A stretch of 64,000 bases of DNA from Pectobacterium versatile (GTDB lineage Bacteria > Pseudomonadota > Gammaproteobacteria > Enterobacterales > Enterobacteriaceae), in NCBI RefSeq assembly GCF_020166435.1, contig NZ_JAINZP010000008.1:1-64000 (forward strand). Direction: 5' to 3'. Numbering within the stretch: the first letter of the stretch is position 1; each line of letters starts with the position of its first letter. Shown here one piece after another: positions 1 to 8,337 of the stretch. The notes under the pieces were generated by a model, which saw only the letters and a program-made list of their open reading frames with translations, was not told the DNA's origin and made no database searches. Position numbers and translations under genes: made by a program.

Positions 1-54
1 GAATCGCGTGGTAATTAAAGTACGACAAAACCGCTTGGTGTTAACAGTGTAATT

Positions 55-1255
55 TGTATTAGTCGCGACTTGATCTGACACTGGACCTTGAAAGGTTGAG
101 AGTTACCGGTTTTGATATGGGTGTCGAATCCTTATACAAAACACGAGGCAACTCTCAGGCATCATACTAATAATCCCGTCATCAAACACAAAGCCGGTTT
201 GCTTAATCTGGCTGAAGAACTCAGCAATGTGTCTAAAGCCTGTAAAATTATGGGTGTTTCACGCAATACATTCTATCGATACCGCGAGCTTGCCGATGAA
301 GGCGGTATGGATGCACTGATTAACCGTAGTCGACGCGTTCCTAATCTCAAAAATCGTACCGATGATGCAACTGAGCAGGCCGTGGTTGACTACGCTATCG
401 GGTTCCCAGCACGTGGTCAGCACAGAAGCAGTAATGAATGGCGTAAACAAGGCATCTTTATCTCTGGAAGTGGCATCCGTTCTGTCTGGCTGCGTCACAA
501 CCTTGAGAACTTCAAAAAGCGGCTAAAAGCACTGGAGGAAAAAGTAGCCCGTGAGGGTATCCAACTGACAGAAGCGCAGATAGTTGCTCTGGAGCGTAAA
601 GCCAGCGATGACGAGGCTTGTGGTGAGATAGAAACTGTCCATCCAGGCTATCTTGGGTCACAGGATACGTTCTACGTCGGCAATCTGAAGGGCGTCGGAC
701 GTATTTATCAACAAACCTTCATTGATACGTACTCAAGAGTGGTCCACTGTAAGCTTTATGTGACCAAAACACCGATTACAGCAGCAGACCTGCTGAATGA
801 TCGCGTGCTGCCATTTTATGAGTCTCATGGTCTGCCGATGCTGAGGATACTGACTGACAGAGGCACAGAATTCTGCGGTAAAGTAGAGCAGCATGACTAT
901 CAGCTTTATCTGGCGATAAATGACATTGCCCATACCAAAACGAAAGCGATGTCACCGCAAACCAACGATATCTGCGAACGGTACCATAAAACGATACTGA
1001 ACGAGTTTTATCAGGTGACATTCCGTAAAAAGTAGTATGGTGATATCGACACGTTACAATCGAATCTTGATGAATGGCTGGCTCACTATAATAATGAGCG
1101 AACCCATCAGGGAAAACGGTGTTGTGGCCGAACGCCGATGGAAACATTACTTGATGGAAAACGCATCTGGGCTGAGAAAAATTTAAGCCAGATGTAATCT
1201 GACAGACACCTGTATAAATAACCGGTAACTGTCAGATCAAGTCTGAGCTAATACA
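55..1255 (+). mobile_element. IS481-family insertion sequence, inactive
   Basis: Terminal inverted repeats of about 26 bp flank one transposase. Left 55-80 starts TGTATTAG and ends GACTTGATCTGACA. Right 1230-1255 is its reverse complement with only a 4-bp internal mismatch block. I see no target-site duplication in the flanks, so one flank has probably been rearranged since insertion. The element is about 1.2 kb, normal for the family. Its transposase carries a premature stop, so it is unlikely to move unless another copy supplies transposase. Confidence 0.8.
112..1197 (+). pseudogene. IS481-family transposase interrupted by an amber codon
   Basis: The frame encodes an N-terminal helix-turn-helix (around LAEELSNVSKACKIMGVSRN, residues 32-51) and an rve-type DDE core with DTYSRVV and LTDRGTEFCG, followed by SPQTNDICERYHKTILNEFY. 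A TAG at 1033-1035 follows TTC CGT AAA AAG. The same frame then resumes without loss to TAA at 1195-1197 (about 54 codons, including DEWLAHYNNERTHQG), so the lesion is one nonsense codon and not a frameshift. The first 307 residues contain the first two acidic residues and most of the catalytic Glu region, but the conserved tail is cut off. The start codon is unclear: a TTG at 112 opens the frame, and no good ribosome site is visible. Confidence 0.8.
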
Positions 1256-1279
1256 GCTGAGTTGTACGAGAGTGTCGTG

Positions 1280-1717
1280 TTAGCAAGTTCTATCGCCATC
1301 AGCCCAGCGCTTGATATCACTCACTTTTGGCGATCTGATGCCCGTACTCAAGATATTCTTGGTTGTGTATAGGCTGATCTTAGCTTTGTCACCATCATGA
1401 CTTTCTATCTGAATTAGCGTGTTGTTGATCAGCAGTCCTTCTGAAAGAAGCTTTTGAGTGATCTCACCTTCTTTACGCTCACCGTCAAACTCGCTTAATA
1501 CGATGACCGGATTTCCTGAATATGTCTCATATTCCATACACTGCCTTGCCATGTGCCTTATGGTTCGATAAGTATCGGAGGACCCCGTCTTGCTAATGAA
1601 ACTGCCGTCTAAGGAGGATTTGCTGTTTTTCAAATCGCTGACGGTTATGGCGCATCCGCTAAGTGATATAGAAAATAATATTGTAGCCAGGGCCAAATAT
1701 TTCAATTTATGCTCCAT
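1280..1717 (-). CDS. putative lipoprotein of unknown function
   Basis: I do not recognise this family. The product has a lipoprotein signal: a basic start, a hydrophobic stretch (YLALATILFSISLSGC) and the lipobox LSGC, so lipidation at Cys is expected. The mature part, about 120 residues, is mostly polar and ends in Cys. I chose the ATG at 1717 (MEHKLKY) because AGGAC lies about 12 bases upstream. An in-frame ATG at 1741 has no ribosome site and would put eight extra residues before the signal. It lies just downstream of the sensor kinase gene on the same strand (about 50 bp apart), so it may be cotranscribed, but nothing ties its function to that system. Confidence 0.6.
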   Translation of the reverse strand: MEHKLKYLALATILFSISLSGCAITVSDLKNSKSSLDGSFISKTGSSDTYRTIRHMARQCMEYETYSGNPVIVLSEFDGERKEGEITQKLLSEGLLINNTLIQIESHDGDKAKISLYTTKNILSTGIRSPKVSDIKRWADGDRTC

Positions 1718-1767
1718 TATTCTGGTAAATGTCCTACGCATGATTGGGACTAAAATTGCGTTCTCTT

Positions 1768-3159
1768 TCAGACGGAATTGTGATTTGGGATATCAACAAT
1801 AACCATGAGCCCACCTTCTGCAGACGTACTTAGTAAAACACTGCTGTTGTGTTGCTGCGCAACCGCTTTGACTATTGCAAGCCCCAATCCACTCCCGCTT
1901 TGTATCTGATTGGGATCACGAAAAAATCTGTCGAACACCCGCTCCCTCAATTCAACCCTGATTCCGGGCCCTGCATCTGAGATACGCAATTGAGTGGATT
2001 TATCTAATGATCGTACCTCTACCTCAACCCGCCCGCCCTCAGGACTGTACTTCACAGCATTTTCAATTAAGTTGTCGATCAGCGACATCAGGCGTTCCCT
2101 GACACCTGTAATCCGGACTTCATCATGAGAGTAGAACTCAAGCTCAATTCTGCTCTCAGCAGCTAGCGGTGCCAACTCAGCCATTCGCTCTTGTATGAGC
2201 GTCGTCAACGGCACAGGCTCCATAACAGTGTCAATGCGTGCTTCACTGTGCATCAGCACCAGCAACTGATTGACGAGACGAGCAGCACGGCTATTGCTAC
2301 GAATAATCCCTGCAAGCAATTCCTGTTGACTAAAGTTGCTTACATCGGACTGCAAAGCCTCAACATTGACTCGCATTGCAGCCAGGGGAGTACGCAACTC
2401 GTGAGCGGCATCTGCAATGAAAGTCCGTTCCCTTTCAGTGCTTTCTCGTACCCTGGCAAGGAATATATTAATCGCGTCCACTATTTGGCGAAGTTCCTTG
2501 TGCTTTGGCACTGCTTTTAAGGGAGAAAGATCTTCTGGTGTTCGTAAGGAAACTTCATTTGCCACCTTGTTCCAGGGACGCATTGCAATGCGGATTGACA
2601 GCCACGCAGGAAACAAAAGAAAAGGAATGCATACCAGCAGCGGTAATATGTAGTATCCGCGCGAGTTCAGGTATATGAAGAAGTTCCAACCGCCAGCAGG
2701 AGTGAGCAGTGTTACCTCTGTGTCGGAGCTCCTAGACTTCAGAGTACGACTAGTCCAGGTGCGGCCGTTACTCTGAACACTCTGAATCATCCCATAACTG
2801 GTGTTTGTCACTCCTACTGGAGCGCCATCAGATGAATAAATTATCTCTTTATTCTTCCGAACGATTAGGCTGATTGACATTTTTGGGTCTTCACCTCCGC
2901 CATAGCCTTCCCGCAATGCCTTGCTGAATGCTTCCAGCACATCGGTTAGATCGTGCGGGCGATCCCCCATACGATCCACCAATGTCAGAATGGTTTCATA
3001 GGTTTTGTTGCCTGATAGCATTGGAGGGCTGCGTAAGTTATCCCATAAAATGTAGGTCAGAAAAATACACCAAATCAGCGTGAGTAATAGCATCTGGGCG
3101 ATCATAATTCGCCGTACGAGCGTTGGGATTCTCAGATAATGCCAAAAATTACGCATCAA
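1768..3159 (-). CDS. sensor histidine kinase (two-component system)
   Basis: A 463-residue membrane kinase of the EnvZ/QseC-like class. Membrane segments lie at about 17-39 and 170-192 and enclose a periplasmic sensor region of about 130 residues. A HAMP-like linker, the HisKA dimerisation domain with phospho-accepting His253 (AAHELRTPLAAM), and a HATPase domain with N box (NLIENAVKYS), G1 (DAGPGI) and G2 (GSGLGLAIV) follow. The start overlaps the stop of the response regulator gene by 4 bp (ATGA), so the two are translationally coupled. The signal sensed cannot be read from sequence. The divergent mipA-type gene at 4039 is the likely target of the pair. Confidence 0.88.
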   Translation of the reverse strand: MMRNFWHYLRIPTLVRRIMIAQMLLLTLIWCIFLTYILWDNLRSPPMLSGNKTYETILTLVDRMGDRPHDLTDVLEAFSKALREGYGGGEDPKMSISLIVRKNKEIIYSSDGAPVGVTNTSYGMIQSVQSNGRTWTSRTLKSRSSDTEVTLLTPAGGWNFFIYLNSRGYYILPLLVCIPFLLFPAWLSIRIAMRPWNKVANEVSLRTPEDLSPLKAVPKHKELRQIVDAINIFLARVRESTERERTFIADAAHELRTPLAAMRVNVEALQSDVSNFSQQELLAGIIRSNSRAARLVNQLLVLMHSEARIDTVMEPVPLTTLIQERMAELAPLAAESRIELEFYSHDEVRITGVRERLMSLIDNLIENAVKYSPEGGRVEVEVRSLDKSTQLRISDAGPGIRVELRERVFDRFFRDPNQIQSGSGLGLAIVKAVAQQHNSSVLLSTSAEGGLMVIVDIPNHNSV

Positions 3160-3833
3160 CCTCCCCCCTTCTGAATGGGTACGGTATCAATGACAAACCC
3201 CACACCTCTCACCGTTCGCACATAGCCGTCACCGATCTTGCGACGCAAATTTCCCATATGTACATCGAGCGCATTACTCATATTTTCTTTTGCACCGAAG
3301 ATCCTTTCCTCCAGAAAACTACGGGTCAGAACACGGTCAGAACGCAACATTAACGTTTCAAGCAGCGCGTATTCACTTGCCGTCAAATCAACATGACTTT
3401 CGCTCACTGTCACGCGACGAGTCGGCCCATGGAGAGATAGCCCTCGAATCTCTATCACCTCATTCTGAAAACCGTAACTGCGCCGCACAAGTGCTCTCAC
3501 CCTGGCCAATAACTCAGCGAGAACAAAAGGTTTGACGAGATAGTCGTCGGCACCGGCATCCAGCCCAGTCAAGCGATCTTGCAGAGTGCCCCGAGCAGTC
3601 AGGATGATGACGGGGATCCCCTTGAGCTGCTGACGCAGACGCGCCATCAGGCTCATGCCATCACCGTCGGGCAGGCCGAGGTCGAGCAATACAAGTTCTG
3701 GCACGCATACATCGAGTTGATGCAGAGCATCCACTTTACGGCGAACCCATATGACATCTAATCCTTGCTCTGTAAGGGCAATACGTACGCCATTGCCGAG
3801 ATCGATGTCGTCTTCGATTAGGAGAATTTTCAC
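3156..3833 (-). CDS. OmpR-family response regulator
   Basis: A 225-residue regulator with an N-terminal receiver domain (acidic pair in IEDDIDLG, phospho-accepting Asp51 in LLDLGLPDGDG, conserved Thr in ILTARG, Lys in YLVKPF) and a C-terminal winged helix (SEYALLETLML, NALDVHMGNLRRKI, RTVRGVGFVI). It is the first gene of an operon with the kinase, which overlaps it by 4 bp. The 205-bp gap to the divergent outer-membrane gene at 4039 is probably shared control DNA. The exact subfamily (QseB/TctD/PmrA type) is not certain, so no symbol is given. Confidence 0.88.
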   Translation of the reverse strand: MKILLIEDDIDLGNGVRIALTEQGLDVIWVRRKVDALHQLDVCVPELVLLDLGLPDGDGMSLMARLRQQLKGIPVIILTARGTLQDRLTGLDAGADDYLVKPFVLAELLARVRALVRRSYGFQNEVIEIRGLSLHGPTRRVTVSESHVDLTASEYALLETLMLRSDRVLTRSFLEERIFGAKENMSNALDVHMGNLRRKIGDGYVRTVRGVGFVIDTVPIQKGGG

Positions 3834-4038
3834 AATAGTTACTTTATCAACAGTGAATGAAGAACGTCTGAAGAAAAAAACGGTGTCAGTAAATCTATCA
3901 GGTTTGCAGAACGGGTACTTACTTCAGTATTTCTTCATTTTTGGCTCATGAGAACTTCAGGGTCAGCATTCAAACTGAGCGTTCTGGCGTTTAAAACCGC
4001 TTGTATCGTAGTCAGTTGAACCCACAAGGACTTCCTTA

Positions 4039-4875
4039 ATGAGAAACATCGAACTGAGTCATAAGTTCCTCCATTCACTCTCGGGGCATACCCTGGAAAA
4101 ATTGTTGTCAGGATTTGTCCTCGCGTTATTGGCAACCCCAATACTGGCAGCAGAACAGAAACAGGGCAACGAGTTGACCCTAGGAGGAGGCGTGGATGTT
4201 GCGCCACGTTATTCTGGTTCGGATGAAAGCCGAGTCACAACGGCCCTAGTGATTGATTACTCTATGGTAAATGGTTTCTTCGTCAGCTCCACGCGTGGTA
4301 TCGGTTACGGTAACAACATCGGCAAATTTGATTACAGCGCTGCGCTGAGTTATCGCGCAGGCAGAAAGGATCGTGACGTGGACAGCGACTCGCTCAGCTA
4401 CGGTAGCGACTACTTGCGAGGTATGGGTGACGTTAAGGGCTCAGCTATCGGTTTGCTTGGCCTAGGATACGAGGTGACCGACTGGCTTAATTTGCAATTG
4501 CAGGCTGAGGTGCCGATTTCTCAGCGAAGCAATGGTGAGGCCCTGCATTTCAGCATTGTCAGCCCGCTCTATACGTCATCGAAAAACGCTGTGACGCTGG
4601 CGCTGACCAGTAGTTGGGGGACCAGCAAGTACATGCAGACTTACTACGGGGTAAGTGCATCACAGTCGGCCGCATCGGGGTTTACTCGATATGATGCCAA
4701 GTCTGGAATTTATGCCTATTCACTGAATATGGACTGGACGCACAAGCTTAATCAAGACTGGAGCGTAGTTGCCGCTGCAGGTTTTACGCAGTTGGCTGGT
4801 GATGCACGAAATAGTCCAATTGTTCAACGAAAAACATCGCCCACTGGCAGCCTGAAGGTGACATATAGCTTCTGA
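4039..4875 (+). CDS. MipA/OmpV family outer-membrane protein
   Basis: A 278-residue beta-barrel protein. A basic start and hydrophobic stretch (KLLSGFVLALLATPILA) give a Sec signal cleaved after Ala-Ala. The mature protein begins with the family hallmark LTLGGGVDVAPRYSGSDE, has alternating strand patterns and ends with aromatic Phe (LKVTYSF), as outer-membrane barrels do. AAGGA sits eight bases before the ATG. MipA was named as a scaffold for MltA and PBP1B in E. coli; relatives such as OmpV are porin-like or stress-related. Its position divergent from a two-component operon suggests that system controls it. That control is inferred. Confidence 0.85.
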   Translation: MRNIELSHKFLHSLSGHTLEKLLSGFVLALLATPILAAEQKQGNELTLGGGVDVAPRYSGSDESRVTTALVIDYSMVNGFFVSSTRGIGYGNNIGKFDYSAALSYRAGRKDRDVDSDSLSYGSDYLRGMGDVKGSAIGLLGLGYEVTDWLNLQLQAEVPISQRSNGEALHFSIVSPLYTSSKNAVTLALTSSWGTSKYMQTYYGVSASQSAASGFTRYDAKSGIYAYSLNMDWTHKLNQDWSVVAAAGFTQLAGDARNSPIVQRKTSPTGSLKVTYSF

Positions 4876-5048
4876 TCGTTGTTCGACGTGTGCTTCTCGG
4901 TAGCTTGTGGCTATGCACTGTCAATAAATACAAATTCGCCCCGCCCCAGTTCAGATGATGGGGCGCTACTCAACTCACCAAATCGCCTTGATTATGCCAT
5001 GTCACTCAGAGCTATGTTATTAACTATGCTTAATTTGAGGAGCAACAA

Positions 5049-5222
5049 ATGAATTTAAAACTGACTGGGAAAGTGGCTCTAGTAACTCGAGTCCGAACCA
5101 GAATTAGTTTCAGCATTTGCGAAGAACTGGCCGCGAAGTTTGAGTACTGGATTAGTTTAATCTGGTATTTGTTCTTCTTCTTTTTGCCTACAGCTAAACA
5201 TGGGCCGGACACTTCTACTTAG
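5049..5222 (+). pseudogene. 5' stub of a short-chain dehydrogenase gene
   Basis: GAGG ahead of the ATG at 5049 is a good ribosome site. The first 13 codons read MNLKLTGKVALVT, the classic beginning of a short-chain dehydrogenase Rossmann fold. The expected glycine-rich TGxxxGxG does not follow; the frame runs into unrelated sequence and stops at 5222. The break at about 5088 marks a deletion or insertion end, with the prophage remnant immediately beyond. Whether the short fused peptide is made is unknown. Confidence 0.6.
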
Positions 5223-5384
5223 CCTTGACAACCGGATCAGCACTCATCGCGCAAGACGCGTGAAGCGCTTATTTCTCTATGTTTTCTCGCGGAAGTCGGC
5301 CAAAAAGCGGTGAATAAATCGTGCATAAAGCAGAGGTGAAAGTGCATAGCCTGTTTGCTGCACGAAGTGGCTATTTTTGCAGTT

Positions 5385-5971
5385 TTACCCCATCAGCTTT
5401 TTATAGGCTTCCGCTGCCTCATCAGGCGTCATGTTGACGTTTTCGGATTTGACCGTTGCCGTCAATTCGGTTTTCCTCGGTGCCTCCCAGCCGCGCATTT
5501 CTGCCAGCTGTCGGGTCGTGGAGTTTTATTTTCAGTCCGTCCTTCCCTGCTGTCAGTTCAGAGATGGCGGCCATCTGTTCCGGTTTGAGTTCGCTAGCGT
5601 TCTTGAATGACCATACCGATTGGCTGATGGGTTTGCCGTCATCGTCTTCACCAACTACGTGAGTGCCGAACGTTGCGAGATCAGCTATTGATGTTCGCCC
5701 CATCGCAGTGAGGCGCTCCATCGCTTCTTCATACGTCATGATAGCGTCGTTTATGACCTCACCTTGAACGCATTTCAAAAACACCTGCACACCAAGATTT
5801 GTAAAGATCTGAGTTGCGAGCGGCCTCTGCTGTTTTCGCTTTTCCCTTAGCGGACTTATATGCGTCTGTCTGATTCTTTCCTTTGAGGATTGCCAGAGCG
5901 AATCTTTTTTGCAGCGGAGTCAGCACATCGAAAAGCGCCTGCTGCTCTGCCGTGAGCTTTTTCGATGCCAT
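5385..5971 (-). pseudogene. phage terminase small subunit, two frameshifts
   Basis: The ATG at 5971 has GAGGA upstream and opens MASKKLTAEQQ followed by PLQKRFALAILKGKNQTDAY, a terminase small-subunit helix-turn-helix. At about 5810 the frame changes; the continuing frame reads RIFTNLGVQVFLK and MTYEEAMERL. A second shift near 5517 is needed to reach RQLAEMRGWEAPRKTE and the ending EAAEAYKKLMG with stop at 5385. Restoring both shifts gives a continuous protein of ordinary length, so this is a recently broken gene. No large subunit follows downstream. Confidence 0.75.
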
Positions 5972-6101
5972 ACAGAAAAATCCTCTACATTGGAAACTAT
6001 AAACCCTATGGTACCGTGCATGCAAAGCCATACAAACCTATACGATATGCTGTTTACTACGTGGTACCATTGGAGTTATTAGCATTTTATAAAACCATTA
6101 A

Positions 6102-6425
6102 TTATTTAGCCGGGCGCACTAGGTGCCACATTTTAACTATCGGATTTGGCATCAGTGTCACACACTCTCCCTGAGCTACTGTATATTTTCGCCCGTACAG
6201 ATGTACAACCGATGATTCATCAGCCGTATTAGTGAGATAAATCAGCGCAGTATCAACCACATTGCCATTAAGTGGCACTTCATCAGGCACATAAATATTG
6301 GGTGAAAAATGGCCATTGGTCAGATCAATCTGGACATATTTATATTGCTCTACAGCATTAGCAAGCTGCGCTTGCGTGATGTCTGCACCGTTTTCAAAAT
6401 CCAGTGTAGTGAAAATATCACTCAT
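6102..6425 (-). CDS. hypothetical protein in prophage remnant
   Basis: A 107-residue soluble protein with no family I recognise. GGGAG lies upstream of the ATG (MSDIFTTLDFENG), which supports translation. There is no signal peptide or membrane segment. The middle is rich in beta-formers (VDTALIYLTN, SSVVHLYGRKYTV). It sits between the terminase small-subunit pseudogene and a spanin fragment on the same strand, so it is probably phage-derived or phage cargo. It is one of the few intact frames in this remnant. Confidence 0.5.
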   Translation of the reverse strand: MSDIFTTLDFENGADITQAQLANAVEQYKYVQIDLTNGHFSPNIYVPDEVPLNGNVVDTALIYLTNTADESSVVHLYGRKYTVAQGECVTLMPNPIVKMWHLVRPAK

Positions 6426-6512
6426 AATTAACTCCCAGTTTATCAGTATTTAACGTTAACCCGTATTTAGTATAGTTAATTAAACTGGATTACCATTCAT
6501 TTCAATCACGGC

Positions 6513-6757
6513 TCACGGACGTATTGCCGTATCAGTGTTTCGTGATTCTTCGATTTCACGAATGCTGCGCAGGTCAGCAGTCGCTCATTCAGTTCAACGC
6601 TATCGCCGAATGTCATCTGAAGCGGTATTTCCGGCACGATGCAGTCAATCAGCAATTCAGCGGGGATCGGCACCACTGGAGCCACTGCGTATTCTGTCCG
6701 CCTGCTTGAGCAGGCTGTTAACAGCGGCAGCAGGAACGTAACAATGAGCACACTCAT
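6513..6757 (-). pseudogene. Rz1/LysC-like outer-membrane spanin, C-terminus frameshifted
   Basis: From an ATG at 6757 the frame encodes a lipoprotein signal ending LLTACSS, then VVPIPAELLIDC and the P2 LysC-like block PLQMTFGDSVELNERLL. Shortly after NERLL the frame diverges; the other frame gives the expected tail REIEESRNTDTAIRP with stop at 6513-6515. The spanin therefore has a small deletion or insertion near 6565. Upstream the matching inner-membrane spanin is missing, because the lysozyme half at 6780 joins directly to this segment. Confidence 0.6.
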
Positions 6758-6779
6758 CAGCAGATAACGATTGTCGAAT

Positions 6780-7052
6780 GTACGTGAACGAAACGAGAGC
6801 ATCGAATTGATTCTGAGTAATCGAAACTCGCACTAGCTGATTTACTGCACGCTCATACTGAACAACGCCAGTTTTTAACAGCCGTTCGGCGGTAGCGCGA
6901 TCAATTGTCATGCCGCGTCGAATGGGTTTTCCGTCAACTGATTGCGTCCAGCCGTAACCCAAAGTCCATACGCCAACAACGTCTGGATAGGCAGCCAGTT
7001 CACAACCATCAAACCGTTTAATGAGGTTGATACCGTTAGCGCTGATCTGCAT
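6780..7052 (-). pseudogene. phage lysozyme (GH24), N-terminal half
   Basis: The frame begins MQISANGINLIKRFDG and keeps the AYPDVVGVWTLGYGWT block of R/RrrD-type endolysins, then RATAERLLKTGVVQYERAV and NQFDALVSFTY, where homology stops at 6780. Beyond it another phage segment follows out of frame. The catalytic Glu usually found in the FEG motif is Asp here (FDG), so it may have been impaired before truncation. Its start overlaps the end of the holin fragment by 17 bp, normal lysis-cassette packing. Confidence 0.75.
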
Positions 7053-7230
7053 TGCCTACCTCCGATCCAGTCTTGCTGCCAACAACGCGGCGCAGAATAG
7101 AGCTGATGTAATCAATACCGAGGAATCCGATGAACACACTGCCCATCGACGCAAAATTCGAATCCCATCCCAGAGCAGATAAGCCATCATTGATGTAGTA
7201 AGCCACCAGCGAACACATGGCAGCATCGAG
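7036..7230 (-). pseudogene. phage holin, N-terminus replaced
   Basis: The frame from about 7230 encodes a holin-like C-terminal part: a first helix (SLVAYYINDGLSALGW) and a second hydrophobic helix (MGSVFIGFLGIDYISSIL), then a basic tail. An ATG at 7218 gives a 60-residue frame, but family members carry another hydrophobic segment ahead of it, which is absent. Upstream of about 7230 the sequence becomes a terminase N-terminus in another frame, so a deletion joined the two. The lysozyme start lies inside its 3' end. Confidence 0.55.
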
Positions 7231-7232
7231 CT

Positions 7233-7336
7233 ATAGCCCCTTCGCTTATGTTGTATAGTGCTTCTATCTTGCGGAGGGACAACACTCCGGCGCTGTAGGC
7301 CGTTTCGATGGCCCCCCAGTCCGGAGTATTGGGCAT
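7233..7336 (-). pseudogene. terminase small subunit N-terminal fragment (second type)
   Basis: AGGA lies before the ATG at 7336. The reading MPNTPDWGAIETAYSAG then LSLRKIEALYNISEGAI matches the start of a terminase small-subunit family different from the one at 5971. After codon 34 homology ends at the junction with the holin. Two different terminase starts in 2 kb suggest remains of two phages or a mosaic. Confidence 0.5.
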
Positions 7337-7403
7337 ATCATCCTCGCTTTGATAAAACCATTACGCTATTCACTCGTTCGGGGATGAATAGTGTGATGGT
7401 AAT

Positions 7404-7425
7404 AAAAAAAACCGCCCGTAGGCGG
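7404..7425 (-). terminator. rho-independent terminator
   Basis: On the minus strand, CCGCC-TACG-GGCGG is followed by a run of eight T. It lies just downstream of the hypothetical gene ending at 7456. Confidence 0.75.
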
Positions 7426-7455
7426 TAAATTAAGCTTTAGGCGTAGTGTTGTGGG

Positions 7456-7773
7456 TTAGCGAACCTTGATGAAGCTTTCACTCACCCTTTGACTTATAAT
7501 TCTGTCAATTGCTTGGAAAAACGCACCTGGTGAAGTGAGTTCAGATATTGATACTTTGTCAGAGTGCTTACCATCACCAGGGTACAAAGAGCACTGCCCT
7601 TTATATTCAAAATTGAAGTGAAGGAAGCCTTCGTCTTGGCCGCTCAAGGTTAGGGAACTAAGGCGAAATGTGTTGTCTTGATAGGCTTGTTGGATGCCTG
7701 ACGCAAAATATTTTTTAAACTTTGAGATATCCTTAGTTATCAACTTCAAGTCTTCATTACTTAACTCATTCAT
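7456..7773 (-). CDS. hypothetical protein in prophage remnant
   Basis: A 105-residue product, starting at the ATG at 7773 (MNELSNEDLKLITKDISKF) because AAGGGGC lies nine bases upstream. The longer frame to 7842 has no ribosome site. The N-terminus is helical and charged; the rest contains LHFNFEYKGQCSLYPGDG and an amphipathic C-terminus. No family recognised. It sits between the spanin genes and the terminase/holin scraps and is followed by a terminator, so it looks like an independently expressed phage or cargo gene. Confidence 0.5.
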   Translation of the reverse strand: MNELSNEDLKLITKDISKFKKYFASGIQQAYQDNTFRLSSLTLSGQDEGFLHFNFEYKGQCSLYPGDGKHSDKVSISELTSPGAFFQAIDRIISQRVSESFIKVR

Positions 7774-7854
7774 GAGTAGCCCCTTGGTAAGTGTTTTTTT
7801 CCTAAAGCAATAAACAAATGGGGATGGATTTTTTACTTTCAAGTACGGCTCTAA

Positions 7855-8337
7855 TTACTTCAGGCACTGCTCTCTAATGTACTGTTGCAATGCGGCTATT
7901 TTTGACCGATCGCTTTTGATTCCGGCTCTGATACCGAGAACGTTTCGTCCAGCAACATCAGAGAGTTCGATGGCGGCATCATTGCCCACGCTGGAGGTGC
8001 CGGGGGTTTCGGTTGCGGCTGGCACTGGACACTTGCTTTTGACGAGCACCCTGCCACCAGCATCAAGCTTGCGCAGCAGAGCAGCATTCTCAGCGTTCGC
8101 ATCAGCGAGCTCCTTCGTGTATTTCTCATCGAGTGCGGCGACGTCGCGCTGGCGCACCTGCATATCGCTGATAGTGGCGTTCGCCAGGCCGAGCTTCTTA
8201 GTAGCCTCGTCACGCTGACCTTTGTAGGTAATCGCGTTATCCCGGTAGTGATTCACCAGCAGGGCCAGCGATCCGATTACCAACACCAACACCACCAGCA
8301 ACTGTAACCAGTAGCGTTTTGCCAGTGCCATACTCAC
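7855..8337 (-). CDS. phage inner-membrane spanin Rz
   Basis: A 160-residue i-spanin. One N-terminal membrane anchor ([18 protein letters not shown]) is followed by a long coiled-coil periplasmic region ([38 protein letters not shown]) and a C-terminal region with paired Cys. With Rz1 it would bridge the inner and outer membranes during lysis. The start overlaps the lysozyme stop by 4 bp. It appears intact although its partner lysozyme is truncated. Confidence 0.75.
   Translation of the reverse strand: MSMALAKRYWLQLLVVLVLVIGSLALLVNHYRDNAITYKGQRDEATKKLGLANATISDMQVRQRDVAALDEKYTKELADANAENAALLRKLDAGGRVLVKSKCPVPAATETPGTSSVGNDAAIELSDVAGRNVLGIRAGIKSDRSKIAALQQYIREQCLK
7896..8102 (-). CDS. phage outer-membrane spanin lipoprotein Rz1
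   Basis: Embedded in the Rz gene in another frame, the usual Rz/Rz1 architecture. The ATG at 8102 has AAGGAG eight bases upstream. The product is 68 residues: a signal ([14 protein letters not shown]) with lipobox LVAGC, and a short Pro-rich mature part ([11 protein letters not shown]), typical of Rz1. It ends inside Rz. Confidence 0.7.
   Translation of the reverse strand: MRTLRMLLCCASLMLVAGCSSKASVQCQPQPKPPAPPAWAMMPPSNSLMLLDETFSVSEPESKAIGQK

Noticed and set aside
5223-5384. Second attachment site of the leuZ prophage
   Set aside because: No copy of the tRNA-Leu 3' end (TGGTGCCCGGGGCGGG) is visible in this stretch.
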